Positions 6,641 to 15,600 of a DNA stretch of 41,691 bases are shown here, piece after piece. Numbering within the stretch: the first letter of the stretch is position 1; each line of letters begins with the position of its first letter. Position numbers and translations under genes: made by a program. The notes beneath the pieces were generated by a model. That model did not search any database. It was not told the DNA's origin and was given only the letters and a program-made list of their open reading frames with translations. The DNA is from Halobacteriales archaeon QS_5_70_15 (lineage in GTDB: Archaea; Halobacteriota; Halobacteria; Halobacteriales; Haloarculaceae), in assembly GCA_003022005.1 (NCBI GenBank), contig PXRQ01000088.1, positions 1,927 to 43,617 of the forward strand, read 5' to 3'.

Positions 6641-8146
6641 ATGGCAACGGAGCAGGGGCAGGTCCCCGACGCCTACGACGCGCTCCTCGAGGAGTACCGC
6701 CGAGCGACCTACCTGAGCGACGCCGGGAGCGTCCTCGGGTGGGACCAGCAGGTGATGATGCCCGAAGGGGGCACCCCGGCCCGCTCGAAGCAGAGCGCCG
6801 CGCTCTCGGCCGTCCAGCACGACGTCCTCACGGGCGACGGCATCGCCGACCCGCTCTCCGAACTCGACGAGGGGAGCCTCCCCGACCCGCAGTCCGCGGT
6901 CGTCCGCGAGATCCGCCGCGAGCACGAGCGGTCGGCCCGCGTCCCGCGGGACCTGATCGAGCGAATCTCCGAGGAGTCCTCGAACGCGCTGCCCGTCTGG
7001 GAGCGGGCGAAGGCCGAGGACGACTGGGGGTCGTTCGAGCCGGTCCTCGGGACGTTCGTCGAACTGAAACGCGAGTACGCCGAACACATCGACCCCGAGA
7101 GGGACCCCTACGAGGTGCTGTTCGCCGACTACGAGCCGTACCTCCCGCTGGAGCGGGCCGAGCGTATCCTCGAGCGCCTGCGCGACGAGCTCGTCCCGCT
7201 GATCGAGGGGATCCGGGCGAGCGACGTCGACCTCGCCCTCGAGTTCGACGGTACCTACGACGAGGACGATCAGATGGAGCTCACGCGCGACGCGCTCGAC
7301 GCGCTCGGCTACCCGTGGGACCGGGGCCGGGTCGATACCGCCGCCCACCCGTTCTCGACGGGGACGCAGTTCGACGCCAGGGTCACCACCCGGTTCGACG
7401 AGTCCTCGCCCGTCTCGGCGCTCGGCTCGACGATCCACGAGTTCGGCCACGCCACCTACACGCTCGGCCTGCCGGACGAGGAGTACGGCACGCCCCTCGG
7501 CAAGCACCGCGGGCTCTCGGTCCACGAGTCACAGTCCCGGCTCTGGGAGAACCACGTCGGCCGCTCGGCGGCGTTCGTCGAGGGCTTCCTCCCCCGCATC
7601 GAGGCGCAGTTCCCCGACCTCGATCTCACTGCGTCGGGCCTGCACGGCCACCTCAACCGGGTGAACCCGGACAACCGCATCCGGGTCGAGGCGGACGAGC
7701 TCACCTACCACATGCACATCGTCCTCCGGTTCGAGATCGAGCGGGATCTGATCGGGGGTGACCTCGACGTCTCGGAGGTGCCCGCCGTCTGGAACGACAG
7801 GATGGACGAGTACCTGGGGATCCGCCCGGAGACCGACGGCGAGGGCTGCCTGCAGGACATCCACTGGTCGCACGGCAACTTCGGCTACTTCCCCACCTAC
7901 TCGCTCGGGAGCGTCATGGCCGCACAGCTGTTCGAGGCGGCGCGGGACGGCGTCGACGACCTCTACGGGGGGGTCCGCGAGGGCGAGTTCGACCCGCTCC
8001 ACGACTGGCTCACCGAGAACGTCCACCGCCACGGCCAGCGGTACCGGACGAACGAACTGGTCAAGCGCGCGACCGGGTCGGAGTTCGCCGCCGACGCGTT
8101 CCTCGACTACGCGACGTCGAAGTTCGGCGACCTGTACGACCTCTGA
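6641..8146 (+). CDS. M32 family carboxypeptidase (carboxypeptidase Taq type)
   Basis: This 501-residue protein has the length and motifs of M32 zinc carboxypeptidases: a conserved DTAAHPFS block near 232-239, HEFGH at 266-270 supplying two zinc ligands and the catalytic Glu, a downstream SVHESQSRLWEN stretch with the third-ligand Glu, and NPDNRIRVEADE further on. The enzyme removes C-terminal residues from peptides in the cytoplasm, probably in peptide recycling. No signal peptide is present. It follows the M20 peptidase in the same direction after about 135 bases, so the two may share a role in peptide turnover, though each seems to have its own promoter. The ATG follows a CCGGT context. Confidence 0.94.
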   Translation: MATEQGQVPDAYDALLEEYRRATYLSDAGSVLGWDQQVMMPEGGTPARSKQSAALSAVQHDVLTGDGIADPLSELDEGSLPDPQSAVVREIRREHERSARVPRDLIERISEESSNALPVWERAKAEDDWGSFEPVLGTFVELKREYAEHIDPERDPYEVLFADYEPYLPLERAERILERLRDELVPLIEGIRASDVDLALEFDGTYDEDDQMELTRDALDALGYPWDRGRVDTAAHPFSTGTQFDARVTTRFDESSPVSALGSTIHEFGHATYTLGLPDEEYGTPLGKHRGLSVHESQSRLWENHVGRSAAFVEGFLPRIEAQFPDLDLTASGLHGHLNRVNPDNRIRVEADELTYHMHIVLRFEIERDLIGGDLDVSEVPAVWNDRMDEYLGIRPETDGEGCLQDIHWSHGNFGYFPTYSLGSVMAAQLFEAARDGVDDLYGGVREGEFDPLHDWLTENVHRHGQRYRTNELVKRATGSEFAADAFLDYATSKFGDLYDL

Positions 8147-8391
8147 CCGCCGGTACGACGTGTCGATCATCCCCCGGGCTCCCCTCCTCTCCAGTCCTCG
8201 TGACTCCGTTCCTCGCGCCCGTTACCGCGGTGTTCGCCCCCCTCTCCGGTGTTTGGTTCAGAGGTGACTCTGTCGTTGCGGGTCCGTCCCTGCCCGCCGG
8301 CCCGGACCGTCGCCGTCGGGTGTCACACCTCGACAACCCGTGACATCTCGTACCACAGATTTATGTGAACCGCCACCATACCGCCGCTCGT
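8147..8391. other. Spacer with promoter of the zinc-finger microprotein
   Basis: No gene is seen. A TTTATG box at about 8360-8366 lies 26-32 bases before the ATG at 8392 and is the likely TATA element of the next gene. Confidence 0.4.
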
Positions 8392-8559
8392 ATGGCGACC
8401 GCGAACGACGACGTTTTCGACGAGTTCCTCTCCGACCGCGGCCACGACGTCGAAGGGTCCTCCTGGGAACGGGACTACAACAAGAAGCGATGTCCCGAGT
8501 GTAATGGCCTCCACGGACTCGACGCGGTAGCCTGTACGGTCTGCGGCTGGGAGCCGTAA
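8392..8559 (+). CDS. Small zinc-finger protein (HVO_0416-like, 55 aa)
   Basis: The 55-residue product starts MATANDDVFDEFLSDRGHD and ends with CPECNGLHGLDAVACTVCGW. The two CxxC pairs, 16 residues apart, form a zinc ribbon. It closely resembles a haloarchaeal microprotein family I know as HVO_0416-like. I prefer the ATG at 8392 over one 9 codons upstream because a TTTATG box is 26-32 bases before it and CTCGT-ATG matches local start contexts. The function is unknown; such single-ribbon proteins may bind nucleic acid or partner proteins. It precedes the UvrD-type helicase in the same direction by about 195 bases, so a functional link is possible but unproven. Confidence 0.82.
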   Translation: MATANDDVFDEFLSDRGHDVEGSSWERDYNKKRCPECNGLHGLDAVACTVCGWEP

Positions 8560-8753
8560 CCCCGCAACACCCCGCATTCGTCGATCTCGCTCGTCCGCTG
8601 CGGAGCCGCCGGTGGCGAGTTGCCGCTCGCGGGCGGCCCGCGGCCGCGCGGACGGACGCGGGTCCGGCGGTCCGGCCGCGTCGCCGCGGCGGGGCCACGG
8701 ATCCCTGGGATACATCAAACAGCGTTATGGGGAAGCGTCCCCAGGGAACCCCA

Positions 8754-10616
8754 ATGAGCGACCCGCAGGTGACCCGTCTGTTCGGTGGTCCGGGGAGTGG
8801 GAAGACGACCGCCCTGCTTGACAGGGTGGACGAGATGCTCGACGAGGGGGTCCCGGTCAGGGATATCCTGGTCGTCTCCTACACCCGTGCGGCCGCCTCG
8901 GAGGTACGGGAACGCCTCGCAGAGCGCCTCGACCGCTCGCCACGGTCGCTGAAGCGCAACGTCAGCACGATGCACGCGAAGGCCTACGAACTTCTCAACC
9001 TCTCGCGGGGGGACGTCGTCGGCGAGTCAGACAAGGAGGAGTTCTGCGAGGAGTACGGCCTCGAGTTCGAGGACGAGTACGAGGGCTCCCGGCGGCGGTC
9101 GGCCCGCTCGACCACCATCGGGAACAAGATCATCGCGACGAGCCAGTGGCTCCAGCGCACCCGCCGGGACGTCGCCGACTGGTACGACGTCCCGTTCAAG
9201 TGGGACGAGGAGGAGGTCCGCCTGCCCCCGGACGTCGACCCGAACGCCCAGACCGGCAACAAGTACACGCCGACGTGGCCGAGCGACGACGACCGCATCG
9301 ACGTCCCCGAGGCCATCCGGGCGTGGCGCGCCTACAAGGGCCGCGAGGAGGTCGTCGGCTTCGCGGACATGTTAGAGCGTGTGAAACAGCGCTCGCTCGT
9401 TCCGAGCGTCGATCACCTCGTCATCGACGAGTTCCAGGACATCACCACGCTCCAGTACGACGTGTACGAGGAGTGGCGCCCGCACACGGAGTCGGTGATC
9501 ATCGCGGGCGACGACGACCAGGTCGTCTACGCCTGGCAGGGGGCCGACCCGAACCTCCTGCTCGACGAGCGCGTCGACGAGGACGTCGTCCTGCCGAACT
9601 CCTACCGGCTCCCCTCGCGCATCCTCCACGTCGTCACCCGGGAGATACGCCACATCGAGAAGCGCCAGGAGAAGGACCTCAAGCCACGAAAGCAGGGTGG
9701 GCGCGTCGAGGCGGTGCGGAACCCCTCGATGCTCGAGCTCGTCCGGAACGTCAAGGCCACGGTAGAGGAGGACGAGGAGAGTTCGGTGATGGTGCTGTTC
9801 CGGGCTCGCTACCAGATGTTCCAGTTCGTCGACGAGTTCATCGGCGAGGGGATCCCGTTCGTCTCGCTGACGGACACGCGGCTCTGGACCGACCGCCTGC
9901 AGGGGTACGTCGACGCCGTCGAGAAGGTCGACGCCGGCGAGCCCGTCGACGGGCTGGAGGCCCGACGCCTCGCGGAGATGCTGGTCGACTCGGCGTTCGG
10001 CACCAACGAGCGCGACGACCTGTTCGACGCCATCGACGAGCTCCAGGACGAGGAGGGCGTCGAGGACCTCACCGACATGGAGGTCCCGGCCGAGTTCGTC
10101 GAGGAGTACGCCCCGTTCGCCCCCGGCCCAGGCTCCGCGGCCGACATGCTCTCGCGGGTGTCGAACTTCCAGGAGCGGTCGGTGAGGGCGTACTTCTCCG
10201 GCCGATACCGGGGGACGGACCCCAACCGCGTCCGCGTGGGAACGATCCACTCCGCGAAGGGCCGCGAGGCCGACCACGTGTTCGTCGCCACGGACCTCAC
10301 CGAGAAGGTGGTCGAGCAGATGGCCGCCTCCGTTCCCGACCCGGAGGCGGTCCCCGGGGTGACGGAGTTCACGAAGAACGCCGACCCGGTGCCGACGCTC
10401 ACCGACAACGAGCGCCGCGTCTTCTACGTCGGGATGTCGCGGGCCCGCGAGCGGCTCGTCCTCCTCGAGAACCTCGTCGACGGCGCGCCCACCCTGCCGA
10501 TCGACGTGCTGCTGCACAACGAGCCGACGAACCAGTCCCTCCAGGAGCTCGTGGAGGAAGCCCAGGAGCCGATCGAGGGGACGGCCGACCCGGAGGCACC
10601 CGAACCGGGCGCCTGA
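8754..10616 (+). CDS. UvrD/Rep-family superfamily 1 DNA helicase
   Basis: The 620-residue protein has SF1 helicase motifs in order: Walker A GGPGSGKTT (11-19), motif Ia SYTRAAASEV, DEFQD (motif II, about 224-228), GDDDQVVYAWQGA (motif III), IHSAKGREADHV (motif V) and YVGMSRARERL (motif VI). Such enzymes unwind DNA 3' to 5' in repair and replication restart. It is shorter than bacterial UvrD (about 720) and the 2B insertion looks reduced, as in archaeal homologues. A start 9 codons upstream is possible, but the ATG at 8754 places MSDPQVTRLFGGPGSGKT in the usual spacing before motif I. The C-terminus is acidic. It may act with the zinc-finger microprotein just upstream. Confidence 0.92.
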   Translation: MSDPQVTRLFGGPGSGKTTALLDRVDEMLDEGVPVRDILVVSYTRAAASEVRERLAERLDRSPRSLKRNVSTMHAKAYELLNLSRGDVVGESDKEEFCEEYGLEFEDEYEGSRRRSARSTTIGNKIIATSQWLQRTRRDVADWYDVPFKWDEEEVRLPPDVDPNAQTGNKYTPTWPSDDDRIDVPEAIRAWRAYKGREEVVGFADMLERVKQRSLVPSVDHLVIDEFQDITTLQYDVYEEWRPHTESVIIAGDDDQVVYAWQGADPNLLLDERVDEDVVLPNSYRLPSRILHVVTREIRHIEKRQEKDLKPRKQGGRVEAVRNPSMLELVRNVKATVEEDEESSVMVLFRARYQMFQFVDEFIGEGIPFVSLTDTRLWTDRLQGYVDAVEKVDAGEPVDGLEARRLAEMLVDSAFGTNERDDLFDAIDELQDEEGVEDLTDMEVPAEFVEEYAPFAPGPGSAADMLSRVSNFQERSVRAYFSGRYRGTDPNRVRVGTIHSAKGREADHVFVATDLTEKVVEQMAASVPDPEAVPGVTEFTKNADPVPTLTDNERRVFYVGMSRARERLVLLENLVDGAPTLPIDVLLHNEPTNQSLQELVEEAQEPIEGTADPEAPEPGA

Positions 10617-10647
10617 ACGCGGCCACCGACGCGGGTCGACCTCCGCG

Positions 10648-10920
10648 CTACTCGGGACCCTCCCGCTCGGCCTCGGTCCCGGAGTCGCCCTCCGGTTCCT
10701 TGGCCACCCGGCCGACGAGCCGGTCGACCACTCTCTCCGGAACGTCCCCCGGCGTCGTGAGGTACTCCTGGAGGACGACCATCAGGGCGGCGACTGCGAG
10801 GAACCCCCCTCCGAGCAGCGTGTCCCCCCTCGTCAGCATGTCCAGCCCGAGCAGCCCCACGGGGACGGCGAACGCCAGCGTGGCCGCGAGGCCGACCAGC
10901 CCGAGGATACCCCTGCCCAT
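10648..10920 (-). CDS. Small two-helix membrane protein (DUF7533-like)
   Basis: This 90-residue protein begins MGRGILGLVGLAATLAFAVP and has two hydrophobic segments (about 4-26 and 36-53), followed by a charged tail ending in Glu/Gly. It resembles a short haloarchaeal membrane family (DUF7533, from memory). No motif suggests an activity. It is convergent with the helicase gene, leaving 31 bases between the stops. Confidence 0.7.
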   Translation of the reverse strand: MGRGILGLVGLAATLAFAVPVGLLGLDMLTRGDTLLGGGFLAVAALMVVLQEYLTTPGDVPERVVDRLVGRVAKEPEGDSGTEAEREGPE

Positions 10921-11106
10921 GTCCCGGCGGAGGTCCGGCGGCGAGAAAAGCGTCCCGCATCGCCCGCCGACGGGGCGGGTCGTCGGTCTACCGGTTGTGG
11001 GCCGTTCGAGGACCCGGCGCTCACCCGCCGCCGTCTCGACGGCCGCCGCATCGACCGACCCCCGTCCGACCGGACGACACGCGTGCGCCGCCGCAGGCTG
11101 TGGGTC

Positions 11107-11442
11107 TCACTCGTCCGACCGGTACCCCCGCACACCGAACCCGGCGTAGTCGCCGTAGGCGAACTCGAGCGAGCCGATCCACCAGTTCCACCGCTCCGCG
11201 AGCCCCCCTTCCGGGGCGTCGCGGAGCCCCTCGAGGACGACGTCGACGGTAAGCGGCCGGCCGGAATCGGCCTCGTACCGGCCGGCGTCGGCGAGGTCGG
11301 TCGCCTGCCGGACGACCACCCGGAGTTCGCCCGGCGCGGGATCGAACGCCTCGCGCAGGGTCGCTTCGAGGCGAGCGCGGTTCACGTCCCCAGTCGGACG
11401 CCGGGGCGCTTCCCCGTTTCGCCGTCCCGCGTCGCGTGCCAT
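11107..11442 (-). CDS. Conserved haloarchaeal protein of unknown function (111 aa)
   Basis: The protein is soluble and acidic. After a basic, Pro-rich start it contains [31 protein letters not shown] sequence, then a Trp-rich block [19 protein letters not shown] and ends [11 protein letters not shown]3 is high and the frame is clean, so I take it as real, probably a haloarchaeal DUF family (DUF7532-like, weak recollection). It is divergent from rps6e, whose start is 66 bases away. The real start could be a later codon because the first 20 residues look poorly conserved. Confidence 0.6.
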   Translation of the reverse strand: MARDAGRRNGEAPRRPTGDVNRARLEATLREAFDPAPGELRVVVRQATDLADAGRYEADSGRPLTVDVVLEGLRDAPEGGLAERWNWWIGSLEFAYGDYAGFGVRGYRSDE

Positions 11443-11507
11443 CCGGTGCCAGGCGGGCCGACGGGCCGTTTCAACACGCTTTTGCTCCGGCGCCCGCTCC
11501 TCCCGGT

Positions 11508-11912
11508 ATGGCTGACTTCCAGGTCTCCGTCGCGGATCCCGACGACGGGGCCACCTACCAGTTCGAGGTGGACGGACAGGACGCGAACCGGTTCATCGGC
11601 CGGTCCATCGGCGGGACGGTCGACGGCGGCGCCGTCGGGCTCGCCGGCTACGAACTCGAGATCACCGGCGGGTCGGACACCGCCGGCCGACCGATGCGGG
11701 GCGACGTCAGGGGGCCGGACCTCAAGGCCGTCCTGCTCACCGGGGGGACGGGGTTCAACCCCACCCGCGACGGCGAGCGCAAGCGGGTCACCGTCCGCGG
11801 CCGCGAGGTGAGCGACGAGACGCGGCAGATCAACGCGAAGGTCGTCGGACGCGGCGACCAGCCCGTCGAGGAGCTACTCGGCGGTGGGGACGACGCCGAC
11901 GGGGACGAGTAA
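11508..11912 (+). CDS. rps6e: 30S ribosomal protein S6e
   Basis: The 134-residue protein [21 protein letters not shown]... has the archaeal S6e core: [29 protein letters not shown], and the basic [10 protein letters not shown] block with [10 protein letters not shown], which binds rRNA. It is a small-subunit protein of the ribosome. The ATG at 11508 follows TCCCGGT and gives the family's usual length; a longer frame upstream is not conserved. It starts a run of three same-strand genes (7-base gap, then an 8-base overlap), so the two unknown proteins downstream are probably co-transcribed with it. Confidence 0.95.
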   Translation: MADFQVSVADPDDGATYQFEVDGQDANRFIGRSIGGTVDGGAVGLAGYELEITGGSDTAGRPMRGDVRGPDLKAVLLTGGTGFNPTRDGERKRVTVRGREVSDETRQINAKVVGRGDQPVEELLGGGDDADGDE

Positions 11913-11919
11913 TCCCCCG

Positions 11920-12375
11920 ATGCCGGACCGTGTGGCGGCCGACAACCCGTCGGTGGAGACGGTCCGTGCGACGGTGACGGCGGCGGGCGCCATCGGCCGG
12001 CCGCGGGTCACCCTCCCCGACGACGCGGCCGGATCGTTCCCGACCGGCGACGTGGTTCGGCTCGTCCTCGACGGACGGACGCGCTTCTCCCGGATCGAGC
12101 GTGCGCTCGACGACAGCATCGAGATACGCGGCGCGTACGACAACCGGCGGCTGGCCCGCGAGGCCGAGGGCGAGAGCCGGCTCGTCGAGTGGACCGAGCG
12201 CGAGGGGATCGACGTCGGCCGGTCCGTGCTCGTCGACGTCGTCGAGGCCGGCGAACTCTACGGCGTTCGCCGGCCGGGCACGAGCGCCGTCTACGAGGTT
12301 CCCGGGACGACCCGGGACGACTCGCTTGCGGCCATCGCCGAGCGGACACGCGAAGGGGACGAGGCCGATGAGTGA
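11920..12375 (+). CDS. DUF7112-like haloarchaeal protein
   Basis: The 151-residue protein starts MPDRVAADNPSVETVRATV. It contains PRVTLPDDAAGSFPTGDVVRLVLDG, then IRGAYDNRRLARE, a YGVRRPG segment and an acidic end. The pattern matches a haloarchaeal family I recall as DUF7112; its function is not known. The ATG at 11920 is 7 bases after the rps6e stop, and the gene overlaps the next start by 8 bases, which suggests translational coupling in an rps6e operon. A role linked to ribosomes or translation is only inferred from context. Confidence 0.75.
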   Translation: MPDRVAADNPSVETVRATVTAAGAIGRPRVTLPDDAAGSFPTGDVVRLVLDGRTRFSRIERALDDSIEIRGAYDNRRLAREAEGESRLVEWTEREGIDVGRSVLVDVVEAGELYGVRRPGTSAVYEVPGTTRDDSLAAIAERTREGDEADE

Positions 12376-12823
12376 GGACGAGCCCGACGCCGCCGCGGCC
12401 CGCTACGCGGCGTTCCGTCGCGGCGAGCGGGTCGACGACGTCTGTATCTACCTCCACGAGGAGGGGGTCGGGAACGTCGAGGCGCTCTCGGAACTGGGGA
12501 TCCGCACCGACGACGGGGTGGTCCTCGTCATGCCCGGCGAGGAGGGCCGCGCGGCGTTCGGGCGGGCCACCGCGCTCGACCCGATGGACCTCGCCGGGAT
12601 GGCGATGGACACCGAGGGCGAGATCGACGACGACCTCACCTCCGGGACGTGCCCGGACGCGGGCGACGGCGCGGACCACTACGTCAAGTTCGTCTTCGCC
12701 TTCGCCGAGGCCCACCACCCCGAGATGGACGGCCTCTACGCCGAGGGCGACGTGGTCCACGCCTACGCCGCGTGTGCCTGCGGGACGACCTACTCGGACA
12801 AGTGGGTCGCGGGCGGGGACTGA
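12368..12823 (+). CDS. DUF5807-like haloarchaeal protein with C-terminal Cys pair
   Basis: The 151-residue protein MSEDEPDAAAARYAAF... contains VVLVMPGEEGRAAFGRATALDPMDLAGMAMD, a GTCPDAGDGADHYVKFVFAFAE block and an ending VHAYAACACGTTYSDKWVAG. The conserved CP and CACG cysteines could bind a metal. It matches the family I know as DUF5807, found in haloarchaea; no activity is known. Its ATG at 12368 lies inside the end of the preceding gene, so the two are probably coupled. The stop is followed by the recurring TGATACGG sequence (12821) and a short hairpin that may end the rps6e transcript. Confidence 0.8.
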   Translation: MSEDEPDAAAARYAAFRRGERVDDVCIYLHEEGVGNVEALSELGIRTDDGVVLVMPGEEGRAAFGRATALDPMDLAGMAMDTEGEIDDDLTSGTCPDAGDGADHYVKFVFAFAEAHHPEMDGLYAEGDVVHAYAACACGTTYSDKWVAGGD

Positions 12824-12859
12824 TACGGACGGTCGTGGTCAGCTACCGGCGATCGACCG
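12821..12859 (+). terminator. TGATACGG motif and hairpin at the end of the rps6e cluster
   Basis: The stop codon TGA is the start of TGATACGGACGGTCGT. CGGTCG (12830-12835) can pair with CGACCG (12854-12859). The same TGATAC start recurs at other gene ends (20213, 21965, 30417, 37816). Confidence 0.4.
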
Positions 12860-12937
12860 GACGGGGTTGGCCCGCCCACTTGAACACCGCTCTCATGCCC
12901 CCATGAGGGTTTTACGCCCGGTGTCCGACGTTCCGGT

Positions 12938-13720
12938 ATGGACCTCGATCTCGACGGGAACGTGGCCCTGGTCACCGGGAGCGCGACCGGGCTGGGCCAC
13001 GCCTGCGCGGAGGCGTTCTCGAGACAGGGCGCCGACGTCGCGCTCGCGAGCCCGAACCTCGGCGACCTCGCGTACGCGAGCGACCGGCTCCACGCCATCG
13101 GCGAGGGCGACATATTCGGGCTCGAAGCCGACGTCAGGGACCGCGGACAGGTGGAGTCGCTCGTCGCCGAGACCGTCGAGCAGTACGGCGGCATCGATCA
13201 CCTCGTGACCGGCCCCCGCCCGCTCGAGTCCGAGCGGTTCCTCGAGGTGGACGACGAGGACTGGTTCCGCGGGTTCGACCGGCTGTTCATGAGCGTCGTC
13301 TGGACGATCCGCGAGAGCTACCCCTGGCTCGAGGAGTCCGGGACCGGCTCCGTGGTCAACCTGACGAACCCCGTCGTTCGGGCGCTCGGCGGCGAGTTCT
13401 CGGTGACGAGCGCCTTCGGCCGGGCGGTCCAGGGCATCACCGAGGCGGCGGCGCGGTCGTTCGCCCCGGAGGTCCGCATCAACTCCGTCCTGCCCGGACC
13501 GCACGACACCGACGACCTCGAACTGTTCCTCTCCGGACTCGTGGACGACGGCGCCTTCGCGGACCTCGACGCCGCGTGGTCGTCGCTGCTACGGGACGCC
13601 CCCTACGGGGCCCCGGGGGACCCGCTCGACCTCGGCAAGCTCGTCGCGTTCCTGTCGAGCGAGCACGCGAGCTTCATCAACGGCGCGGCGATCCCGGTCG
13701 ACGGCGGCGCGCGGGTCTGA
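12938..13720 (+). CDS. SDR-fold oxidoreductase lacking the canonical Tyr-x3-Lys
   Basis: The 260-residue protein has a Rossmann N-terminus with TGSATGLG (13-20), a D-V pair after strand 4, and the C-terminal RINSVLPGP and AIPVDGG signatures of short-chain dehydrogenases. At the place where SDR enzymes carry Tyr-x3-Lys it reads SVTSAFGRAVQGITEAAARS, so both catalytic residues appear replaced. A subset of prokaryotic SDR-like proteins shares such a change; they may use another mechanism or be non-enzymatic. A TTTTAC box lies about 25 bases upstream of the ATG at 12938. The gene is convergent with the DHH gene, 21 bases apart. The substrate is unknown. Confidence 0.8.
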   Translation: MDLDLDGNVALVTGSATGLGHACAEAFSRQGADVALASPNLGDLAYASDRLHAIGEGDIFGLEADVRDRGQVESLVAETVEQYGGIDHLVTGPRPLESERFLEVDDEDWFRGFDRLFMSVVWTIRESYPWLEESGTGSVVNLTNPVVRALGGEFSVTSAFGRAVQGITEAAARSFAPEVRINSVLPGPHDTDDLELFLSGLVDDGAFADLDAAWSSLLRDAPYGAPGDPLDLGKLVAFLSSEHASFINGAAIPVDGGARV

Positions 13721-13741
13721 AAAACACCCCGCTACGGCCGC

Positions 13742-14845
13742 CTACCGCTCGCTCTCCAGCCCCCCGTCCTTCTCGGCCTCGACCTCCGCGAGCACGTCCC
13801 GGAACGCATCGAGGATGACCCGCTTGGTGACGGCGCCGCGGGTCGTCCAGTGGTGGGCGTAGTCGAGCATGTCCTCGTAGATGTCGGGCTTGCAGCCCGC
13901 CGCCTTGGGGTGGCCGCCGCCGTTGACCCTCGCGGCGACCTCGTGGCACCGGTCGAACGCGTCGGTCCCCCGGATGCTCGCGCTGCCCGCCGGCTTGACG
14001 ATCACGCTCGCGTCGGCGCCGTCCCCCCGCATCGCCTCGGCCACCTCGTTCTGCGAGCACCGACCGTAGGTCACCCCGACCGTCCAGGGGCCGATCTCGG
14101 CCGTCTCGGCGCGCCTCACCGCGAGGTCGATCAGCGCGTCCTTCTCGACCCGGCGCTCTTCGAGGTACTCCAGCACCGGGTCGGGCAGGTCCGCCCCGTA
14201 CCGGCGGACGACCTCGACGTACGCATCGGGCTCCTCCCAGTAGGCGTAGTCCGCGAGGTCGTCGCTCCGGACGTCCTCGCGGATCCAGAGGTCGTGGTCG
14301 CGGGTGACCGCGGCGAGATCGGCGAACCGGTCGTCGAACCCGTGCTCGAGCGAGCGGAGCGCGACGTCGGCCGTACACTCCTCCTCGGAGTCCCCGACGA
14401 CCAGGTCGACTCCCGCACGTTCGACCGCGCTCGCGAGGTCGTCGTCCCACTGGTGGTGGTCGAACCAGCTGACCGACCCCGCCCGCTCGACGACCGCCTC
14501 GAGGGACCCGATGTCCTCCGGCGCGTCCGGACAGAGGTCACAGACGACGACCCGGGCGTCGGGTTCGGCGAACTCGGCGACGTGCTCGAGCGCGTCGTCG
14601 ATCTCGTGGGGGCCGGCGGGGAGCAGCGCCGCGTCGCCGAACGCCTCGCGGACCAGCGCGACGCAGGCCAGCCCGTCGGCGTCGGGGTCGGCGACGACCA
14701 CCGTCGTCGCGCCGTCGAGCGCCGACTGCGCCTCCAGTTCGGCGCGCTCCTCCTCCAGCGAGTCCGGGAAGAAAAACCCCTCGCCCGGAAGCACGGACCG
14801 CCGCGAGAGCGGGAGACGCTCGTCGTCGATGAGCCTGTCGTCCAT
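13742..14845 (-). CDS. DHH/DHHA1 phosphoesterase (RecJ/NrnA-like)
   Basis: The 367-residue protein has a DHH domain with DPDADG (53-58), DLCPD (103-107) and FDHHQ (128-132), which bind the two Mn ions, and a C-terminal DHHA1 domain with NGGGHPKAAG. This architecture occurs in RecJ-like single-strand nucleases and in nanoRNases/pAp phosphatases; haloarchaea have several, and the sequence alone does not settle the substrate. The frame stays open far upstream, but the Met at 14845, preceded by CCGGAT, gives the usual family start. It follows a universal stress protein gene on the same strand after 98 bases. Confidence 0.87.
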   Translation of the reverse strand: MDDRLIDDERLPLSRRSVLPGEGFFFPDSLEEERAELEAQSALDGATTVVVADPDADGLACVALVREAFGDAALLPAGPHEIDDALEHVAEFAEPDARVVVCDLCPDAPEDIGSLEAVVERAGSVSWFDHHQWDDDLASAVERAGVDLVVGDSEEECTADVALRSLEHGFDDRFADLAAVTRDHDLWIREDVRSDDLADYAYWEEPDAYVEVVRRYGADLPDPVLEYLEERRVEKDALIDLAVRRAETAEIGPWTVGVTYGRCSQNEVAEAMRGDGADASVIVKPAGSASIRGTDAFDRCHEVAARVNGGGHPKAAGCKPDIYEDMLDYAHHWTTRGAVTKRVILDAFRDVLAEVEAEKDGGLESER

Positions 14846-14943
14846 ATCCGGCGGATGCCCGCCCCGCGGAAGAAGCTCTCGATTCGCCGAGCAGCCTCCC
14901 GTCGGTCGTGTCGACGCCTCCGAAGGCCGACGGTAACCCGCTG

Positions 14944-15414
14944 TCAGACCTGCGCGGCGTCGGCCGCCCGCGCCGCGTCCGGCCCCCCGCGCCCCTCGAG
15001 TTGACGGACCGTCAGCACCGGCACGGGGCACGTCCGGACGACGGCCTCGGCGACGCTTCCCAGCAGGAACGGGTGCTCGCCGCCGCGTCCCCGGGTACCG
15101 GTGGCGACGACGTCGGCGTCGATCTCGCGGACGTACGTCGTGATCTGGCGGGCCGGTCGCCCCTCGCGAACCACGGTGGTCACCGGGCCGTCGACCGCCG
15201 CCTCGACGGCTTCGAGCGCCTCCTGCCCCCGCTCGAAGAGCGCCTCCGACACCTCCTCGTGGAGGTCCTCGGGGAGGTCGCCGACCTTCGACTCGTCGAC
15301 CACGTAGAGGGCGTGGGCCTCGGCGTCGAACCGCTCGGCGAGGTCGACGGCCGTCTCGACGGCGCGCTCGCCGCTGGCCGACCCGTCGGTCGCGATCACC
15401 ACCGTCTCGAACAT
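14944..15414 (-). CDS. Universal stress protein, ATP-binding type
   Basis: The 156-residue protein MFETVVIATDGSASGERAVE has the single UspA fold. The nucleotide-binding signature G-x2-G-x9-G-S is present as GTRGRGGEHPFLLGS, so it should bind ATP. Its C-terminal tail (after VPVLTVRQLEG) is Ala-rich and not conserved. UspA proteins accumulate under stress; no specific role can be read here. It is divergent from another Usp gene at 15601, with a shared spacer of about 190 bases, and lies upstream of the DHH gene. Confidence 0.92.
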   Translation of the reverse strand: MFETVVIATDGSASGERAVETAVDLAERFDAEAHALYVVDESKVGDLPEDLHEEVSEALFERGQEALEAVEAAVDGPVTTVVREGRPARQITTYVREIDADVVATGTRGRGGEHPFLLGSVAEAVVRTCPVPVLTVRQLEGRGGPDAARAADAAQV

Positions 15415-15600
15415 GATCGGCGGTTCGTCCTCCCCGGTAATAAACCCCCTTCGACGGTCGGGGGCGGGAAGGGGAACGAGGACGGGAAAGGAGGGGGGCT
15501 AAAACGTCGCGGGCCGGACGCCTCGACGACCGCCCTGTCCCACGAGCGCACCGAGCGCCCATCGATGGGGTTTTTGTTTACAGGGGGTGACCCGCCGGAC

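Noticed and set aside
5381..7525. 714-codon minus frame across the M20 and M32 genes
   Set aside because: It spans two convincing genes and the spacer between them on the other strand, with no domain.
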